6,427 nucleotides of DNA from Deltaproteobacteria bacterium RBG_13_52_11 (GCA_001797745.1 MGQF01000081.1:31317-37743); one strand, 5' to 3'; positions 1-6,158 are shown, counted from the stretch's first letter. Notes: generated by a model not told the origin, from the sequence alone. Made by a program: numbers and translations.

Positions 1-11
1 ACAACGTTTCC

Positions 12-863
12 CTATTCAACCCCATGGAACAACCTCACCAGCTCCTTTACCTGCTCGACAAAGCTGAGGGGAGTCGGGCTGCAGAAACGGTAGGGATCCA
101 CCGTGTAGATCGTGCGCTCCTGCACAGCCTTGATGGTCTTATACTTCAACCATGCGTCCTTTTCATCCTCCCCTGCCACACCCATCTTGGCAATGAGGAT
201 GATGTCAGGGTCTCTCTGGACCACCTCTTCGCGGCTGTAGACGCTCGTCTTCACCTCGTGGGCAATATTCACCCCGCCGGCATAGGAGATGAAATCGTCA
301 ATAAAGGAATCTCCCCCGGCAGCAACGAGGGGCCGTGCCCCGATCTGGATAAAGACTCGCGGCCTTGGTAACCCCCTCACCCTTCCTTTTATACTGTTCA
401 ATTCTCCCTCTGCGCGTTTGATGATTTCACTGGCCTCCTTCTCCCTGCCCACCAAAAAAGAGAGCTGCAGAAAACCGTTGTTGAGGGCCTTGAAATCCTG
501 AGGGGGCTGGAAGATCTCCACCCTGAGGCCCACATCCCGCAATTTTTGTATCTGCTTATGGTCGGTAAGTGGGGAGGCGATCACGAGATCCGGTTGGAGG
601 CTCATGATCTTCTCCACATTCACCTCAACAACAGCTCCTACTCGTTCCTTGGATTGGGCCTCGGGCGGCCTCTGACAATAGATGGTAACGCCGACGATGT
701 GATCTTGCGCCCCTAAGAGGTAGAGCTCCTCAGTTATGTTGGGGACCAAGGAGACTATCCTCTGGGGAACGGGAGGCTTGGGTAAAGCAAGGGCATGGCC
801 GAGAATAAGCAAAGAGAAGGCGCACGAGAGGATCGCGGCACCGATATACTTTTTTGCCTTCAT
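12..863 (-). CDS. btuF: Periplasmic cobalamin/corrinoid-binding protein of an ABC transporter (BtuF-like)
   Basis: This is a periplasmic substrate-binding protein (Peripla_BP_2 / helical-backbone metal-receptor family) of 283 residues, normal for BtuF-type proteins. The start at 863 gives a clean Sec signal peptide: basic KAKK, a hydrophobic core, and probable cleavage after ALA near residue 26. A longer frame to 1007 would add 48 residues that hide this signal and overlap the upstream gene. GGGGGAG lies just upstream of the chosen ATG. Family landmarks are RIVSLVPNITEELYLLG (residues 35-51), QPDLVIAS (90-97) and GGDSFIDDFISYAGGVNIA (183-201). The ATG overlaps the stop of the DUF71 gene as ATGA, implying translational coupling. 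The position in a B12-riboswitch operon after btuB makes cobalamin or another corrinoid the likely ligand; iron-siderophore or heme binding is the family alternative. The permease and ATPase are not in view and may lie beyond the left edge. Confidence 0.9.
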   Translation of the reverse strand: MKAKKYIGAAILSCAFSLLILGHALALPKPPVPQRIVSLVPNITEELYLLGAQDHIVGVTIYCQRPPEAQSKERVGAVVEVNVEKIMSLQPDLVIASPLTDHKQIQKLRDVGLRVEIFQPPQDFKALNNGFLQLSFLVGREKEASEIIKRAEGELNSIKGRVRGLPRPRVFIQIGARPLVAAGGDSFIDDFISYAGGVNIAHEVKTSVYSREEVVQRDPDIILIAKMGVAGEDEKDAWLKYKTIKAVQERTIYTVDPYRFCSPTPLSFVEQVKELVRLFHGVE

Positions 864-1630
864 GCCTTCTCCCCCACCGCAAAACTCGCGACGTGTAAAA
901 AGGCCATTGTCTCCCTCCTGGTGATCCTGGTCTCTCCTATCACTATCCGCTTGCTGAATATCGGCCCATCGACTACCAAGGTATGATATTCCCCGTTTTC
1001 GCCGCAAACGTCAATTCCTCTCTTCTCCATTTGTTCTACAAACTCTCCGTCAATCCGCGTTCCCAGCCAATGGTCATCCACGATATCGCTCCTGATCGCC
1101 ACCACTATTGCTTCAAACCCCTTCTCGATAAATCTGCGTAAAAGCTCTTTGCCACCCATGCCCCAGAGGGGGAGTATCGGAACGATCCCCGCCTCAGCGC
1201 ACGTCCTTTCCACCCATTCTCGGTCCTCACTGAGGTACAGGGCACCAAAAACCCCACCCTCTATGCCCTTCCGTTTGGAAGAGATTAAGGCCTCTGTGAA
1301 CTCCCGCTCGTAGGTATCCCACGAGGCCCGTCTCTGGTAGAGGGGGATGCCGACGGCCTGGGATTGGGCCATGAGCAGCTCCCTGCTCAACCGGTGGGAA
1401 CGGGTGTAGCGTCCGGTGGTGGCAAACATGGTGAGGAGAGAGACTACCTCATGCCCTTCTTGGATCGCCTTGTAGCACGCAAGACAACTCTCCTTCCCAC
1501 CGCTCCAGGAGCAAAAAACCTTCATAGTCCCACAAATTCTACAGTGCTTCTTTTCGCGGGAAAGGCCGCCACCGCACCCTGGACATCGCTCTTTGTCAGG
1601 CTGGGACAGAGACACCTTCCCCACATTCAT
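860..1630 (-). CDS. DUF71/COG2102 PP-loop ATPase with N-terminal zinc ribbon, probable B12-salvage enzyme
   Basis: This is an adenine nucleotide alpha-hydrolase-like (PP-loop) protein of the DUF71/COG2102 family, often labelled diphthine-ammonia ligase. From the ATG at 1630 it has 256 residues. Residues 16-33 form a CPGCG...CRICG four-cysteine zinc ribbon. The ATPase core begins near residue 36 with MKVFCSWSGGKES, whose SGGKES is the PP-loop, and the family motif GENGEYHTL with GPIFSKR follows near the C-terminus. The canonical domain would start at an internal ATG (1525), but the in-frame cysteine pairs argue that the extension is translated. Only 18 bp separate 1630 from the btuB stop. An in-frame TTG at 1636, about 10 nt after AGGG, is an alternative start. 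Comparative genomics of this family predicted one branch in diphthamide synthesis and another in B12 salvage. Lying between btuB and btuF, this member fits the B12 branch. Its exact reaction is unknown; ATP-dependent amide or corrinoid chemistry is inference. Confidence 0.85.
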   Translation of the reverse strand: MNVGKVSLSQPDKERCPGCGGGLSREKKHCRICGTMKVFCSWSGGKESCLACYKAIQEGHEVVSLLTMFATTGRYTRSHRLSRELLMAQSQAVGIPLYQRRASWDTYEREFTEALISSKRKGIEGGVFGALYLSEDREWVERTCAEAGIVPILPLWGMGGKELLRRFIEKGFEAIVVAIRSDIVDDHWLGTRIDGEFVEQMEKRGIDVCGENGEYHTLVVDGPIFSKRIVIGETRITRRETMAFLHVASFAVGEKA

Positions 1631-1648
1631 AAACAAGAGATGAAAGCC

Positions 1649-3700
1649 CTAAAATTTGACACTTAATCCACCTAAGAAATTTACCCCTGGTGATGGGTAG
1701 TAAGCCAACTGGCTTCTAAACCAACTGTAGACTCCGTATTCAGAATATTTTTCATTGAAGATGTTGTTTACCCCTACAAAGGCAGTGATAAACCGCCAGG
1801 TGTAAGAAACTTTTGCATTTGCGGTTATATAGTCATCGAGCTTGGGAAATATATTCGGTTGATCGCCGATAAACCGCCTTTCTCCAACATAGTTGGACCA
1901 GATATCTATTGCGAGCCCTTCAAGGGGGGTAACCCCGATCCCAAAATTCACCTTATGATGGGGTACTCCTGGAACATCATTCCCTTTGTACTGGCCTCCC
2001 CTGATGTTCGCCTCTGTATACGTATAATTGGCCCAGAGCTTGAGCCATTTCCACGGTTTAGCCTCTGCTGAAAAATCTATACCCCAATGTCTGGTCTTGT
2101 CATAATTTTCGTTTGCACCAAAACCCAAAGGGCCTCCCAAGGGATTATAGTAGATCTCATTCTCAAGCTCCATCCAGTAGAACGTGAGACCTGCCCTAAT
2201 CTGATCAGTAAAATAGTGATCTACCCCTACCTCATACGTGATCCCTTCCTGGGGTTCCAAGAGCGTGTTGAGACCGCTCCAGGCAGAGAAGTATTCATCT
2301 ATTGCGGGGTATCGGTATGATGGGGAGATCCTGCCGTAGACCTTGGAATTCTCCAAAAAGAGGTAAGTAAGACCCACCTCCCAGGCATGCAGAAAATAGG
2401 TCACTTGGCCATTAAAGGAGGTCCATGTGCCCAAGAATGAGTCATAACTCGACCCTTTAAAATCGTTTTTGACCTGCTCGTAGCGATAACCGCAGGAGAA
2501 GATGAGCGACTTCAATATGGAGAAATCGTCATGGAAATACAAGGCCCATGCATCCCTCTGCACTTCTGTATCGCTGCTGAGGAAATTTTGTACAGGATCA
2601 CCCATTCCCGTATCATAGTACTGATTTTTTGAATCGGTATAGTAATAATCAAAGCCTAAGATTAACTTATTGTGGAACGCCCGGATATCTCTTTCCCACA
2701 CCCATTGAGGGCTCACGCTGAAGGTCGGGATGCCATTGGTCAATGTCCCCCATTGTCCTATTCCAAACCAGTCTATATAATAAGATTCCGACTCAGTCTC
2801 TCTTGCCCTGTAAGCAACACCCACAGAAACTCTCCCCCATTGTTTCAGATCCAATTCTGGGGCCAATTGCACGAACCAATCATCAGTCGCACCGTTATCA
2901 TCGGGATGAGTGGTGGAAGTTCTGTCCATGGTAACTAAATCCTGCTCCGTCAACGCCCCTGGCATCCCGTATCTGTCGGCGTGGTAATTGGTCGAAAGAT
3001 CAATTCTCAGGATGTCTCCCAAATCGTAACCTACGCTTCCTCCAAAATCCTTCCCCTCATAATTGCCGTTATCACGAAACCCGCTTGTGTTCTCATGTCT
3101 CGCATGAACTTCGTAACGAAAATCGCTCAAGGACCCCCTAGATGACGCCCTCTGGATGTTCAACCCGTAGCTCCCTCCGAGAGCCTCCGCCTGAACAGAC
3201 AGCTTTCCCTTCCCCTTTTTGGTGATGATGTTCACCACACCGCCGACTGCGTTGCCGCCATAGAGCACGCTGCCCCCACCCTGGATCACCTCGATCCGCT
3301 CCACCTGGTCAAGAGGGATTTGGGCCCAATCGGTACCGCTCAAGTCAATTTCATTAACCCTCCTGCCATCTACTAGAACGAGGGTGTTTAATGAACCCGT
3401 CTCACCGAATCCTCTGATGTCCACGGTAACGGACTTGCGGTTGGCCATCAAATCAGACACGAGGACACCAGGGACCGTACGGAGTAGATCGGCCACGTTC
3501 TGGGCGTTGGAACGCCTGATTGCATCCTCAGTTATCACGGAGACGTTATAGGGAACCTTCCGTTCTTCCTCCCAATCTCTGGTGGCTGTGACCACCACCT
3601 CCTCCATTTCCACCGTTTCCTTTTCTGCTGCGAACGGCTGACCCGTGAATCCACAGCCAATCACCATGAAAACAAGAGCTGCGATCCCATACCTCCTCAT
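1649..3700 (-). CDS. btuB: TonB-dependent outer-membrane cobalamin receptor (BtuB-like)
   Basis: This is an outer-membrane 22-strand beta-barrel receptor that would import cobalamin or another corrinoid using TonB-ExbBD energy. It has 683 residues, within the normal range. A signal peptide occupies about residues 1-25. A TonB-box-like segment follows at about 32-40 (MEEVVVTAT). The plug domain covers roughly 45-160, with the family features TVPGVLV (75-81), VDIRGFG (93-99), LVLVDGRRVN (107-116), VERIEVIQGG (133-142) and VGGVVNIIT (152-160). The barrel that follows is rich in alternating aromatic strands and ends in phenylalanine (LGGLSVKF), the usual barrel-insertion signal. AAGGAGGAGG lies about 6 nt before the ATG. 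The substrate call rests on the cobalamin riboswitch directly upstream and the btuF-like gene downstream; by sequence alone the receptor could take siderophores or other corrinoids. A possible lipobox (VIGC, residues 13-16) is less convincing than ordinary signal peptidase I cleavage. Confidence 0.92.
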   Translation of the reverse strand: MRRYGIAALVFMVIGCGFTGQPFAAEKETVEMEEVVVTATRDWEEERKVPYNVSVITEDAIRRSNAQNVADLLRTVPGVLVSDLMANRKSVTVDIRGFGETGSLNTLVLVDGRRVNEIDLSGTDWAQIPLDQVERIEVIQGGGSVLYGGNAVGGVVNIITKKGKGKLSVQAEALGGSYGLNIQRASSRGSLSDFRYEVHARHENTSGFRDNGNYEGKDFGGSVGYDLGDILRIDLSTNYHADRYGMPGALTEQDLVTMDRTSTTHPDDNGATDDWFVQLAPELDLKQWGRVSVGVAYRARETESESYYIDWFGIGQWGTLTNGIPTFSVSPQWVWERDIRAFHNKLILGFDYYYTDSKNQYYDTGMGDPVQNFLSSDTEVQRDAWALYFHDDFSILKSLIFSCGYRYEQVKNDFKGSSYDSFLGTWTSFNGQVTYFLHAWEVGLTYLFLENSKVYGRISPSYRYPAIDEYFSAWSGLNTLLEPQEGITYEVGVDHYFTDQIRAGLTFYWMELENEIYYNPLGGPLGFGANENYDKTRHWGIDFSAEAKPWKWLKLWANYTYTEANIRGGQYKGNDVPGVPHHKVNFGIGVTPLEGLAIDIWSNYVGERRFIGDQPNIFPKLDDYITANAKVSYTWRFITAFVGVNNIFNEKYSEYGVYSWFRSQLAYYPSPGVNFLGGLSVKF

Positions 3701-3720
3701 ACTACACCTCCTCCTTGGAA

Positions 3721-3753
3721 AATAAAAAAACCCTCAGGTAATATACCTGAGGG
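3721..3753 (-). terminator. Intrinsic terminator of the cobalamin riboswitch (expression platform)
   Basis: On the minus strand a perfect 10-bp stem (CCCTCAGGTA pairing with TACCTGAGGG, loop TAT) is followed at once by TTTTTTTATT. It lies between the aptamer and the btuB Shine-Dalgarno site, so the switch most likely works by premature transcription termination when cobalamin is bound. It ends about 20 nt before the btuB start codon. Confidence 0.93.
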
Positions 3754-3777
3754 CTGCACCCAGTTTCCTTAGCCCCG

Positions 3778-3807
3778 TACCCCTCCCCTCAATCCTCGAA
3801 GGGGGTA
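3778..3807 (-). promoter_or_regulatory. Putative switching segment between aptamer and terminator (antiterminator and its competitor)
   Basis: On the minus strand, TACCCC (3807-3802) can pair with GGGGTA (3783-3778), closing a hairpin whose loop contains TGAGGGG (3791-3785). TGAGGG is complementary to CCCTCA (3753-3748), the 5' arm of the terminator stem. A simple model is that TGAGGG frees the operon by blocking the terminator when cobalamin is low, and is held in the hairpin when cobalamin is bound. The complementarity is visible; the switching order is inferred. Confidence 0.5.
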
Positions 3808-3816
3808 GCAGGCGTC

Positions 3817-3978
3817 ATGTGGGCAGGTTTTCTGGCTCCCGGATCTCCCTACTCCCCGCGCCTTCCCATCCCGGTTTGCCGGAACAGTGGCTTCCTGCGG
3901 GTCTCGTCCCCGGTCACAGCGGCGGGACCGCCCCGTTTTTAACGGGATTCCCTTTTACGCCTTATGCGGCACCCACAT
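3817..3978 (-). promoter_or_regulatory. Cobalamin riboswitch aptamer
   Basis: Read on the minus strand, the region carries the conserved cobalamin (AdoCbl-type) aptamer blocks in order: a 5' P1 strand ATGTGGG (3978-3972), then AAAAGGGAATCCCG, a GGTCCCGCCGCTGTGACCGG block, the B12 box GAAGCCACTG...GGGAAGG with a 6-bp P5-like hairpin (loop CAAA) between its halves, then GAGCCAGAAAACCTGCCC and the 3' P1 strand CCCACAT (3823-3817). P1 pairs perfectly over 7 bp. The aptamer is complete, with no disruption seen. It should repress btuB, the DUF71 gene and btuF when cobalamin is plentiful, through the terminator 60-100 nt downstream. Confidence 0.96.
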
Positions 3979-4007
3979 CATAACGTATTATTCAATTGTC
4001 ACTGTGT

Positions 4008-4036
4008 TGGATATCACACCTCATCAACCCTGTCAA
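4008..4036 (-). promoter_or_regulatory. Probable housekeeping promoter of the btu operon
   Basis: On the minus strand a perfect -35 hexamer TTGACA (4036-4031) lies 17 nt from TATCCA (4013-4008). That is a weak -10 (3 of 6 matches), but it is preceded by TG in the extended -10 position. Transcription would begin near 4001, leaving about 23 nt before riboswitch P1. Spacing and placement are right; the poor -10 limits confidence. Confidence 0.6.
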
Positions 4037-4258
4037 CCTCTGATTTTTATTCCTTATTGTCCCCTATATTTCCTTAACTCTCTGGCAGAGAGGATTGATT
4101 CTCTTCTATAACCTTTCTCTTCCAATCTTGAGATATCTTGAACTTCGATGGATATCTGAGGCAAAGAGCAACGACGACCTTGCACCTAGGTTGTTGAATA
4201 CCGAGCCAAGCCAGCTCTCGTTCAGAAACCTATCTGAGGGAGGTGAAATGATTTAATC

Positions 4259-4281
4259 AAAAAAACCGCAGGAGAGCTGCG
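4259..4281 (-). terminator. Putative intrinsic terminator after the Roadblock gene
   Basis: On the minus strand CGCAG-CTCTC-CTGCG forms a 5-bp GC-rich stem (4281-4267), extendable by one T-G pair, followed by G and seven T residues (4265-4259). It lies about 225 nt after the stop of the stand-alone Roadblock gene and upstream of the btu promoter, so it would separate the two operons. The stem is short, but the T-tract is good. Confidence 0.6.
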
Positions 4282-4282
4282 A

Positions 4283-4505
4283 GGCATTAAAAACAAAACG
4301 CAACTCAGCACGGACGTATCGTCTAGGCATCTTCTACTCCTTAGACCCTCACATCACAACGAGCACAATCGAAGCGGCCATATCAACAAAAACACAGTCT
4401 TTAAGCGCCAGGCCTCTTGTTATCGAGACAAAGACGATTTTAAGCTCCGCATCAACTTCCTACATGAGTCCAGGTTATGCATGAGCCGGGATAGGCCCCT
4501 TTTCT
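4283..4505 (-). other. Long 3' untranslated stretch, no convincing gene
   Basis: This stretch lies between the Roadblock stop and the putative terminator. I see no tRNA, rRNA, CRISPR or insertion sequence, and the minus-strand frames are broken by several stops. On the minus strand GTCTAAGG (4346-4339) can pair with CCTAGAC (4327-4321), with one bulged A and an 11-nt loop. On the plus strand a frame is open for 75 codons (4257-4481) but lacks a good start. It could be a structured 3' UTR, a small RNA released from it, or decayed coding sequence; nothing decides between these. Confidence 0.4.
4321..4346 (-). repeat. Inverted repeat / RNA hairpin in the 3' untranslated stretch
   Basis: On the minus strand GTCTA-A-GG pairs with CCTAGAC (7 bp, one bulged A) around an 11-nt loop. 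The stem would partly occlude an AAGGAG sequence that precedes a 25-codon frame starting at 4330. No function can be assigned. Confidence 0.35.
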
Positions 4506-4886
4506 CTATCCTTTTTCCGCCTCTTTAGCGAGTTGAATTATCTTGGGAATCACCACATTGTTAAGCAACCCGACTTGAACCTTTGTAGTATCCACAAGCA
4601 TTCCCCAGACAATATCGCCCATGGGGATATTTGTAGACAATCTTCCATCGTTCATCTCAACCTGCCAAAACCTCCCTATCCCAGGAAATCCAGCTTCTTT
4701 AAGAGAATTAATTATCATAGCAGTGATCTTGTTCATTAGGGCGTTTGCAACTGGCCGTGACTCCGAACCTACGAGACACATAACTCCCTGGCCATCATGT
4801 GCCGAAAATATTTCCCCTGCTATTAAGGCACTTCCCAGATCTTCCTTCAGGACCTCCACAGCCCTTCTAAGCTTTTTTATATCCAT
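4506..4886 (-). CDS. Stand-alone Roadblock/LC7-like protein, paralogue of the upstream fusion's C-terminus
   Basis: This is a 126-residue protein made almost entirely of one Roadblock/LC7-like domain: an N-terminal helix (IKKLRRAVEVLKEDLG), a strand-turn IFSAHDGQGVM, a central helix with ANALMNKITAMIINSL, then GRFWQVEM, the IPMGDIVWGMLVD hairpin and a C-terminal helix. Roadblock proteins dimerise and often act as regulators or platforms for small Ras-like GTPases (MglB is the best-known bacterial example). No GTPase gene is in this window. The ATG at 4886 is chosen because AAGGAGG stands 8 nt before it; a GTG at 4895 lies inside that Shine-Dalgarno sequence. About half of the aligned residues match residues 252-382 of the neighbouring fusion. 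It follows that gene by 119 bp on the same strand, with a possible weak promoter (TATAAC, 4917-4912) between them. Confidence 0.85.
   Translation of the reverse strand: MDIKKLRRAVEVLKEDLGSALIAGEIFSAHDGQGVMCLVGSESRPVANALMNKITAMIINSLKEAGFPGIGRFWQVEMNDGRLSTNIPMGDIVWGMLVDTTKVQVGLLNNVVIPKIIQLAKEAEKG
4542..4583. repeat. 42-bp identical direct repeat, copy 1 (stand-alone Roadblock gene)
   Basis: This block is identical, base for base, to 5042-5083, exactly 500 bp away. It encodes KVQVGLLNNVVIPK (14 codons, no synonymous difference) near the end of the Roadblock domain. Adjacent codons already differ synonymously, so the block stands out from the rest of the two genes. Confidence 0.97.
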
Positions 4887-4903
4887 CTCAATCACCTCCT
4901 TCT
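4887..4903 (-). promoter_or_regulatory. Strong Shine-Dalgarno site that sets the Roadblock start at 4886
   Basis: On the minus strand AGAAGGAGGTGA (4903-4892) is nearly the full complement of the 16S rRNA 3' end. GGAGG (4899-4895) is 8 nt from the ATG. The same core and spacing recur inside the fusion gene at 5414-5410. Confidence 0.85.
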
Positions 4904-4958
4904 GGGTTTGTGTTATAACTATCTAACGAAAAGGTTTTGACTCATGTCTTCATGTTTC

Positions 4959-4984
4959 AGAACGTATCTACGGGCACACGTTCT
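4959..4984 (-). repeat. Intergenic inverted repeat between the two Roadblock genes
   Basis: AGAACGT and ACGTTCT form a perfect 7-bp stem with a 12-nt loop, in the 119-bp gap between the fusion gene and the stand-alone gene. No T-run follows on the minus strand, so it is not an obvious terminator. It may be an RNA-processing or stability hairpin, or a DNA binding site. Confidence 0.4.
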
Positions 4985-5005
4985 CTCAAGGTACCCCTTT
5001 TTTAT

Positions 5006-6154
5006 CTACTCTTTGTGTGCCTCCTCAAAGAGACGAATTGCCTTGGGAATCACCACATTGTTAAGCAACCCGACTTGAACCTTGTCGGTATCCACCAGTG
5101 TTCCCCAGATATAATCCCCCAAGGGTATAACCGTCGCCACTTTCTGATCTTCGAGTTCAATCTGAAAATACCTCCCTATCTTCGGCGGTTGAGCTTTTTC
5201 TTTATCAGTTTGAGCAAGAGTATTAAAGGCATCGATTAGTGCAGCAGTAATGCTGGTGAACAGAGCGTCCGCAACTGGGTTTGGATTATGCGCGACGATT
5301 GCTTGCCCATCACGTGTCGAAAAGATATCCGCATACACCAAACCATCTCCAAGATCTTCCTTCAGGGCCTCCATGGCCTTCTTAAGTTTTTTTATATCCA
5401 CCTTTACCACCTCCTTTATTTTTCCATCAATGTGATCTTCTTTCTTTACGCTCTTATCTTTACTCTTTTCCAAACTTTCTTTTTCATCCTTTATCCGAAA
5501 ACCCTCCATTAATATTTCGGCAAGAGGCAACCCTATGCTCTTCTTCTTAACAGTGCATGTGTATTGTATCTCCATCGCAACATTGTCCCACGCCACGATA
5601 TCGAGGGCCGCCTCCTCCCCCTTCACTTCTCCGATATCAGCTTGCATCAACTCACCCTTTACAAAATAAAGATGGCCCTCGTTCCCGCGGGATCGGACCG
5701 TGAGGGTGCACGTCTTATTCTCCATCTCCAACAACTGCAAAAAGGCAGCCAAAGAAATACCATGGATGCGATCCGGTGAGGAACCGGCCTCCAAGGCATC
5801 AAAGATCTTGTCCGCGAGGACGTTAAGATCCAAAGGCTTCTCCAGGTAATGAAAGGTACCCATGTTGTGAAGCCTCTCCTCTATCTCAGGAGTACCATAG
5901 GCAGTCATCACAATAACCGGTATCGTGGGATACTGTCCGCTCATATGGGCCAACAGCTCAAACCCATCCATCTTCGGCATCCGTAAGTCCGTCACCACCA
6001 GATCAATCTCGCTGGTACCCAAAATCTTCACCGCCTCCTTGCCGTTTAAGGCGGTTACGACCTGGAAGTCCTCGGCATACGCAACAAGGCCATCAGTGAG
6101 GCTGAGCAGAAAAGGACTTTCGTCATCTACTATTAAGACGTTCTTCACAACCAT
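5006..6154 (-). CDS. Response regulator: receiver + PATAN (DUF4388) + Roadblock/LC7 domain
   Basis: This is a 382-residue signalling protein with no DNA-binding output. Residues 4-120 form a CheY-like receiver with the acidic pair D10-D11, phosphoacceptor D56 (VVTDLRMP), T84 (VIVMTAYG) and K106 (LEKP), all intact. Residues about 131-225 match PATAN/DUF4388 (LAAFLQLLEMENKTCTLTV, then LYFVKGELMQADIG and GEEAALDIVAW). A charged linker (222-250) leads to a Roadblock/LC7-like domain (252-382) paralogous to the next gene's product. Phosphorylation probably controls protein contacts made by the PATAN and Roadblock domains; the partner, perhaps a small GTPase, is not visible. The ATG at 6154 lacks a clear Shine-Dalgarno site. 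A sigma-54 promoter at 6175-6159 predicts transcription from about 6149-6148, so the GTG at 6148 (giving the usual receiver start MKNVLIVDDE) could be a leaderless start. The gene follows an NtrC-type regulator by about 120 bp. Confidence 0.9.
   Translation of the reverse strand: MVVKNVLIVDDESPFLLSLTDGLVAYAEDFQVVTALNGKEAVKILGTSEIDLVVTDLRMPKMDGFELLAHMSGQYPTIPVIVMTAYGTPEIEERLHNMGTFHYLEKPLDLNVLADKIFDALEAGSSPDRIHGISLAAFLQLLEMENKTCTLTVRSRGNEGHLYFVKGELMQADIGEVKGEEAALDIVAWDNVAMEIQYTCTVKKKSIGLPLAEILMEGFRIKDEKESLEKSKDKSVKKEDHIDGKIKEVVKVDIKKLKKAMEALKEDLGDGLVYADIFSTRDGQAIVAHNPNPVADALFTSITAALIDAFNTLAQTDKEKAQPPKIGRYFQIELEDQKVATVIPLGDYIWGTLVDTDKVQVGLLNNVVIPKAIRLFEEAHKE
5042..5083. repeat. 42-bp identical direct repeat, copy 2 (fusion gene)
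   Basis: This is the partner of 4542-4583, covering codons for KVQVGLLNNVVIPK near the C-terminus of the receiver-PATAN-Roadblock protein. Confidence 0.97.
5399..5417 (-). promoter_or_regulatory. Putative internal translation start for a free Roadblock domain
   Basis: Inside the fusion gene, minus-strand AAAGGAGG (5417-5410) lies 8 nt before an in-frame GTG (5401-5399, Val252). From that GTG the frame reads VDIKKLKKAMEALKEDLG, a Roadblock domain of 131 residues to the natural stop. The paralogue has the same GGAGG, the same 8-nt spacing and MDIKKL at its true start. The bases also serve as codons for KEVVKV, so use as a start is inferred. Confidence 0.55.
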
Positions 6155-6158
6155 ATTA

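Noticed and set aside
1..11. Possible start of a further btu gene (TTG at 4-2 after AGGG)
   Set aside because: Only 11 bases remain after the btuF stop, so a start cannot be judged.
864..1007. 48-residue N-terminal extension of the btuF-like frame
   Set aside because: It overlaps the 3' end of the DUF71 gene and would bury the signal peptide; the ATG at 863 has a good ribosome site and an ATGA junction.
860..1630. Naming the DUF71 gene as a diphthamide synthesis enzyme (dph6)
   Set aside because: Diphthamide is a modification of archaeal and eukaryotic EF-2; the B12 operon context points elsewhere.
1859..2938. Plus-strand frames across the btuB gene
   Set aside because: They are antisense shadows of a clearly coding receptor gene, with no ribosome sites or recognisable domains.
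4078..4092. CTCTCT-GGC-AGAGAG inverted repeat and nearby GATATCT repeats (4132, 4151) upstream of the btu promoter
   Set aside because: They are short, low-complexity or common palindromes with no T-tract and no clear operator spacing; the evidence is too weak to list.
3887..4111. Plus-strand 74-codon frame
   Set aside because: It runs antisense through the riboswitch aptamer and promoter, and the RNA structure explains the sequence.
4489..4517. GGATAG...CTATCC with a following T-run on the plus strand, resembling a terminator
   Set aside because: The 6-bp stem has an 11-nt loop, there is no plus-strand gene to terminate, and it overlaps the 3' end of the minus-strand Roadblock gene.
4887..4895. 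GTG at 4895 as the start of the stand-alone Roadblock gene
   Set aside because: It lies inside the Shine-Dalgarno sequence; the ATG at 4886 has ideal spacing and aligns with the paralogue's domain start.
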